Shown: positions 11,749-14,020 of the stretch, one piece after another | Numbering within the stretch: position 1 is the stretch's first letter | How the letters are laid out: every line of letters starts with the position of its first letter | NCBI GenBank assembly: GCA_937957895.1 | Contig: CALFEZ010000199.1 | Coordinates: 1-14,020 of the forward strand | Direction: 5' to 3' | Source: an uncultured Erysipelotrichaceae bacterium | GTDB lineage: Bacteria > Bacillota_I > Bacilli_A > Erysipelotrichales > Erysipelotrichaceae | Length of the DNA: 14,020 bases | Translations under genes and position numbers: made by a program | Notes under the pieces: generated by a model | What the model saw: the letters and a program-made list of their open reading frames with translations, nothing else | What the model was told of the DNA's origin: nothing | Databases searched by the model: none

Positions 11749-13517
11749 GATTTGATATACCCAATGGCAAAGGCTCCATTACCGGCATTCAATCCCACGA
11801 TCGGAGAGATCGATTCAACATACTCCGGTTTTTTGCCAATGATTTTCTCGACTTTCCCAACAAACTCTTCCATGATAGTAGGATCATCTGCATACACCAT
11901 GCTGTACTTTTCGATTTTGGACTCTTCCATGTCTTTTTTGATCTTTTTGAGTATAGCCTTTTCAGCACTTTTTACTGACAATGTTTTGGCATAGATCGCT
12001 CCTTTGCCCTCAGGATCGATTGAAATGACGGGTTTTAGTTTCAACTTAGACAATACGATGCCTTGGACTTTGGATACACGTCCACCTCGGATCATGTATT
12101 TAAGGTCTTTGACACTGACATAAATATGTGTTTTTGCGATCTTTGCCTCGATCTGTTCAACGATATCTTTAAATGAAGCTCCTTGTTCGCGCAACTTTGC
12201 AGCTTCCATGACCAACATGCCCTCTGCCACAGAGTTGACTTTCGAATCGATCAATGCGATTTTTTTGCCTTCAACGTTCATCTTGCTGATCACACGCGAG
12301 ATATTGTTGTAGGTCCCACTCATTTTGGATGAAACGAAAATCCCAATCATCGCATCCGCATTTTTCAATACTGCCGAAAAAGCTCTTTCGAGTACTTCCG
12401 GAGTAGCTTGTGCAGAGGTTGGGTTCATTTTATAATCATCCAGAAATTGATAGAAGTTATCTGGTGTCATGGTTACTTTATCCAAGTAGACTGTCGATTC
12501 GACGATCAGATTCAATGGAATGACCGTGATTTGATGTTTATCGACAAATTCTTTCGGAAGATCAGCAATCGAATCAGTGACGATCGCGATCTTGGAAAGT
12601 GGAGCGTGCATCAGGTTAGCTTGAAGTTGCATATCATCGACCTTATGATTGGTGACGGTGCCCTCTTTGACCAAAACTGACATGATCTGTTCCGGTGATG
12701 GCGTGTGTAGATGCACTTGGACATAATCGTCTTTTTGGGTGACGACCAATGAGTCCCCCTTGTTTGAAAGAAGTCCTTTAAAGTACTCGACAGGTTTTTC
12801 TGTCCGAATCAAAAACTGACTACAATAACGGTTTTCTCCGACATTGGTATCGGGTCGGATCTCAACCACATCATCCAGCTCGGCTGCTTTGAAATCATTG
12901 TCTTCCAGCTTACCGGTTTTGATATAATGCAAGATCCCTTCGATAAAAAACAAAAATCCTTTGGCTCCGGTATCAACGACATTGTTTTCCATGAGCACTT
13001 TCAACTTGAACTTTGTTTGATCGACAACATCCTTGGCACTATGGACTGACTTTTCAAACAACGTTTCGAATTCTTCAGCCATGTTTGAACGCATATCCTC
13101 TGCCCATTGTTTCATGACAGTGAGAATTGTCCCTTCCTTGGGTGAGGATACTGCCTGATAAGCATAGCTCACGGCATTTTCCACAACCTCCACAAACTCA
13201 TCTTTGCTGATGGACTCTTTGTTTTGAAGACCCATGGCCAGTCCGTTGAGATACTGTGCGAAGATCATACCCGAATTGCCATAGGCATTCTCCACAGCAA
13301 CCTTGGCAATAGAGTCCATCGTCACATCGGCTCTGTCCTGTGATTTGGCATTGCTTAAAACAGTCCTCATTGTCAATGCCAGATTCGTTCCCGTGTCCCC
13401 ATCAGCAACCGGAAACACATTGATCTTGTTGAGATTGTGCTCATTGACGATCAAATTCCGTGCACCTGACACGACAAACGAATATAGTTTTTTTCCATCG
13501 ATTACATCAAACTTCAT
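11745..13517 (-). CDS. DAK2-DegV fusion protein (fatty-acid kinase FakA-like plus fatty-acid-binding FakB-like)
   Basis: A 590-residue cytosolic protein joining two partners of bacterial exogenous fatty-acid use. Residues about 4-200 are a DAK2/DhaL domain with the nucleotide/metal motif DGDTGTN at 39-45 and NSGMI at 81-85. Residues about 228-300 resemble the FakA middle domain, with NRYCSQF and VQVHLHTPSPEQI. Residues about 308-590 are a DegV domain: VTDSIADLP at 313-321, TSAQATP at 367-373, SSKMSGTY at 396-403 and IRGGRVSK at 476-483. In FakA the C-terminal domain docks separate FakB proteins; here DegV occupies that place. The usual HTGPG near the DegV C terminus reads NAGNG. ATG 13517 has GGAGGT upstream; an in-frame ATG at 13601 lies in the murB terminator. 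First gene of the operon with DUF1295 and DUF2177. Such fusions are known as DegV/DAK2 proteins; biochemical role inferred. Confidence 0.9.
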   Translation of the reverse strand: MKFDVIDGKKLYSFVVSGARNLIVNEHNLNKINVFPVADGDTGTNLALTMRTVLSNAKSQDRADVTMDSIAKVAVENAYGNSGMIFAQYLNGLAMGLQNKESISKDEFVEVVENAVSYAYQAVSSPKEGTILTVMKQWAEDMRSNMAEEFETLFEKSVHSAKDVVDQTKFKLKVLMENNVVDTGAKGFLFFIEGILHYIKTGKLEDNDFKAAELDDVVEIRPDTNVGENRYCSQFLIRTEKPVEYFKGLLSNKGDSLVVTQKDDYVQVHLHTPSPEQIMSVLVKEGTVTNHKVDDMQLQANLMHAPLSKIAIVTDSIADLPKEFVDKHQITVIPLNLIVESTVYLDKVTMTPDNFYQFLDDYKMNPTSAQATPEVLERAFSAVLKNADAMIGIFVSSKMSGTYNNISRVISKMNVEGKKIALIDSKVNSVAEGMLVMEAAKLREQGASFKDIVEQIEAKIAKTHIYVSVKDLKYMIRGGRVSKVQGIVLSKLKLKPVISIDPEGKGAIYAKTLSVKSAEKAILKKIKKDMEESKIEKYSMVYADDPTIMEEFVGKVEKIIGKKPEYVESISPIVGLNAGNGAFAIGYIKS

Positions 13518-13542
13518 GATATACCTCCTGATGACTAGCAAT

Positions 13543-13571
13543 ATTGTATGCTTTGAACATCTCTTATGCAA
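13543..13571 (-). promoter_or_regulatory. Promoter of the DAK2-DegV/DUF1295/DUF2177 operon
   Basis: TTGCAT (13566-13571) lies 17 bp from TACAAT (13543-13548) on the minus strand. The predicted start near 13536 leaves a leader of about 19 bases. The promoter sits just beyond the murB terminator. Confidence 0.5.
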
Positions 13572-13582
13572 ACCATATGAAC

Positions 13583-13606
13583 AAAAAAAGCGGAAAATCA
13601 CCGCTT
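13583..13606 (-). terminator. Rho-independent terminator of murB
   Basis: On the minus strand AAGCGG, a seven-base loop and CCGCTT form a 6-bp stem followed by seven T. It lies about ten bases after the murB stop codon. Confidence 0.87.
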
Positions 13607-13615
13607 ATAGGTAGG

Positions 13616-14020
13616 TTATTCGATCACGCGCCATTCAAGTTCCAAGTCAACTTCAAATCGGTCTGAAACCCTGGTTTGACACTCTGATATCAAATCAAGA
13701 CAATCTTTGCATGTAGCATGGTCTACATTGACGATAAACCCAGGATGCTTTTCTGATATTTGAGCTCCTCCAATCCGATATCCACGTAATTGGACTTCAT
13801 CGAACAGCTTCCACACAAACAAACTCTCTCCGTTTTTATATGGTCTTTTAAAGACACTTCCGGCATTGGGATAGTTGCGGGGTTGTTTCATGTAACGCTC
13901 ACGTTTGAACTCCATCATCCGATTGAAGATGTCGTTGTATTCCCCTTTTTGGATACGCAACCCGGCACTGAGGATGATACAGTTCATCTCATTGAACTTC
14001 GAGTGGCGGTATGTGAAGAA
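13616..14020 (-). CDS. murB: UDP-N-acetylenolpyruvoylglucosamine reductase, C-terminal part (runs off the right edge)
   Basis: MurB reduces UDP-GlcNAc-enolpyruvate to UDP-MurNAc with FAD and NADPH, an essential cytosolic step of peptidoglycan synthesis. The last 134 codons are present and the frame stays open to the window edge; family enzymes are about 300 residues. The sequence begins with TYRHS, the conserved Y-R-x-S region, then PNAGSVFKRP, containing the proton-donating serine, then GGAQISEKHPGFIVNVDHATCKD, and ends with LELEWRVIE, where the family has its catalytic glutamate. The internal ATG at 13987 is not the start because the MurB-like TYRHSKF segment continues upstream of it. A terminator follows the stop, so it is separate from the next operon. 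Its presence shows that the organism builds a cell wall. Confidence 0.95.
   Translation of the reverse strand, partial: FFTYRHSKFNEMNCIILSAGLRIQKGEYNDIFNRMMEFKRERYMKQPRNYPNAGSVFKRPYKNGESLFVWKLFDEVQLRGYRIGGAQISEKHPGFIVNVDHATCKDCLDLISECQTRVSDRFEVDLELEWRVIE

Noticed and set aside
13518..13601. 28-residue N-terminal extension of the DAK2-DegV protein
   Set aside because: It would start within the murB terminator and include the promoter; the ATG at 13517 has a proper GGAGGT site and begins at the usual DAK2 N terminus.
13616..13987. murB fragment as a complete small gene starting at ATG 13987
   Set aside because: The frame continues to the window edge with TYRHS-type MurB residues upstream of this Met, so it is the 3' part of a longer gene.
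1..14020. Mobile elements, CRISPR arrays, tRNA or rRNA genes
   Set aside because: I saw no transposase, integrase, terminal repeats, regularly spaced direct repeats, or tRNA/rRNA-like sequences on either strand.
1..14020. Mycoplasma genetic code (TGA as tryptophan)
   Set aside because: Several genes (SWIM, glpO, DUF1295, DAK2-DegV, adenylate-forming enzyme) end at TGA exactly where the family ends, with TGG used for Trp, and murB shows a walled cell.

Overview
The window looks like chromosome from a low-to-moderate GC, walled bacterium of the Bacillota, plausibly from the Erysipelotrichia side close to Mollicutes. The reasons are dense AT-rich Bacillus-type ribosome binding sites (GGAGG), consensus sigma-A-like promoters, CIRCE heat-shock operators, short T-tailed terminators, a Mycoplasma-type GlpO oxidase and a DAK2-DegV fusion. 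A murB gene implies peptidoglycan. TGA is used as a normal stop at several genes, so the Mycoplasma genetic code is excluded. The taxonomic placement is inference.

Layout. All genes are on the minus strand except a two-gene plus-strand cassette at 7996-10541. Read in minus-strand order from the right: the 3' part of murB (cut by the window edge); an operon of a DAK2-DegV fusion (fatty-acid kinase/binding type), a DUF1295 membrane reductase-like protein and a DUF2177 membrane protein, with overlapping or abutting ends; then, across a shared bidirectional terminator, the convergent plus-strand cassette of a polytopic acyltransferase-like protein and a PaaK/CapK-like adenylate-forming enzyme, joined by a TAATG overlap. 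Divergent from the cassette is gnd-zwf-HAD hydrolase, the two dehydrogenases of the oxidative pentose phosphate pathway plus a HAD phosphatase. Next come glpO (glycerol-3-phosphate oxidase type), preceded by a leader terminator, and glpP, the glycerol-3-phosphate-responsive antiterminator. Then follow four single genes, each with its own promoter and mostly its own terminator: an FMN nitroreductase-like protein, an hsp20 gene with two CIRCE elements, a SWIM zinc-finger protein and the 5' part of manA (cut by the left edge).

How the genes work together. zwf/gnd supply NADPH and pentoses. glpO/glpP form a substrate-controlled glycerol-3-phosphate module in which the leader hairpin at 4116-4147 is the obvious GlpP target. 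The right-hand 6 kb has a lipid or acyl theme (fatty-acid kinase fusion, DUF1295, DUF2177, acyl-adenylating enzyme, membrane acyltransferase), which is the best candidate for an uncharacterised functional unit. The left 2.4 kb is notable for extreme compaction: terminators, promoters and HrcA operators are nested in the same few dozen bases, and predicted transcripts start almost on the ribosome binding site. No RNA genes, mobile elements or CRISPR arrays were recognised, and no gene-free stretch exceeds about 300 bases.
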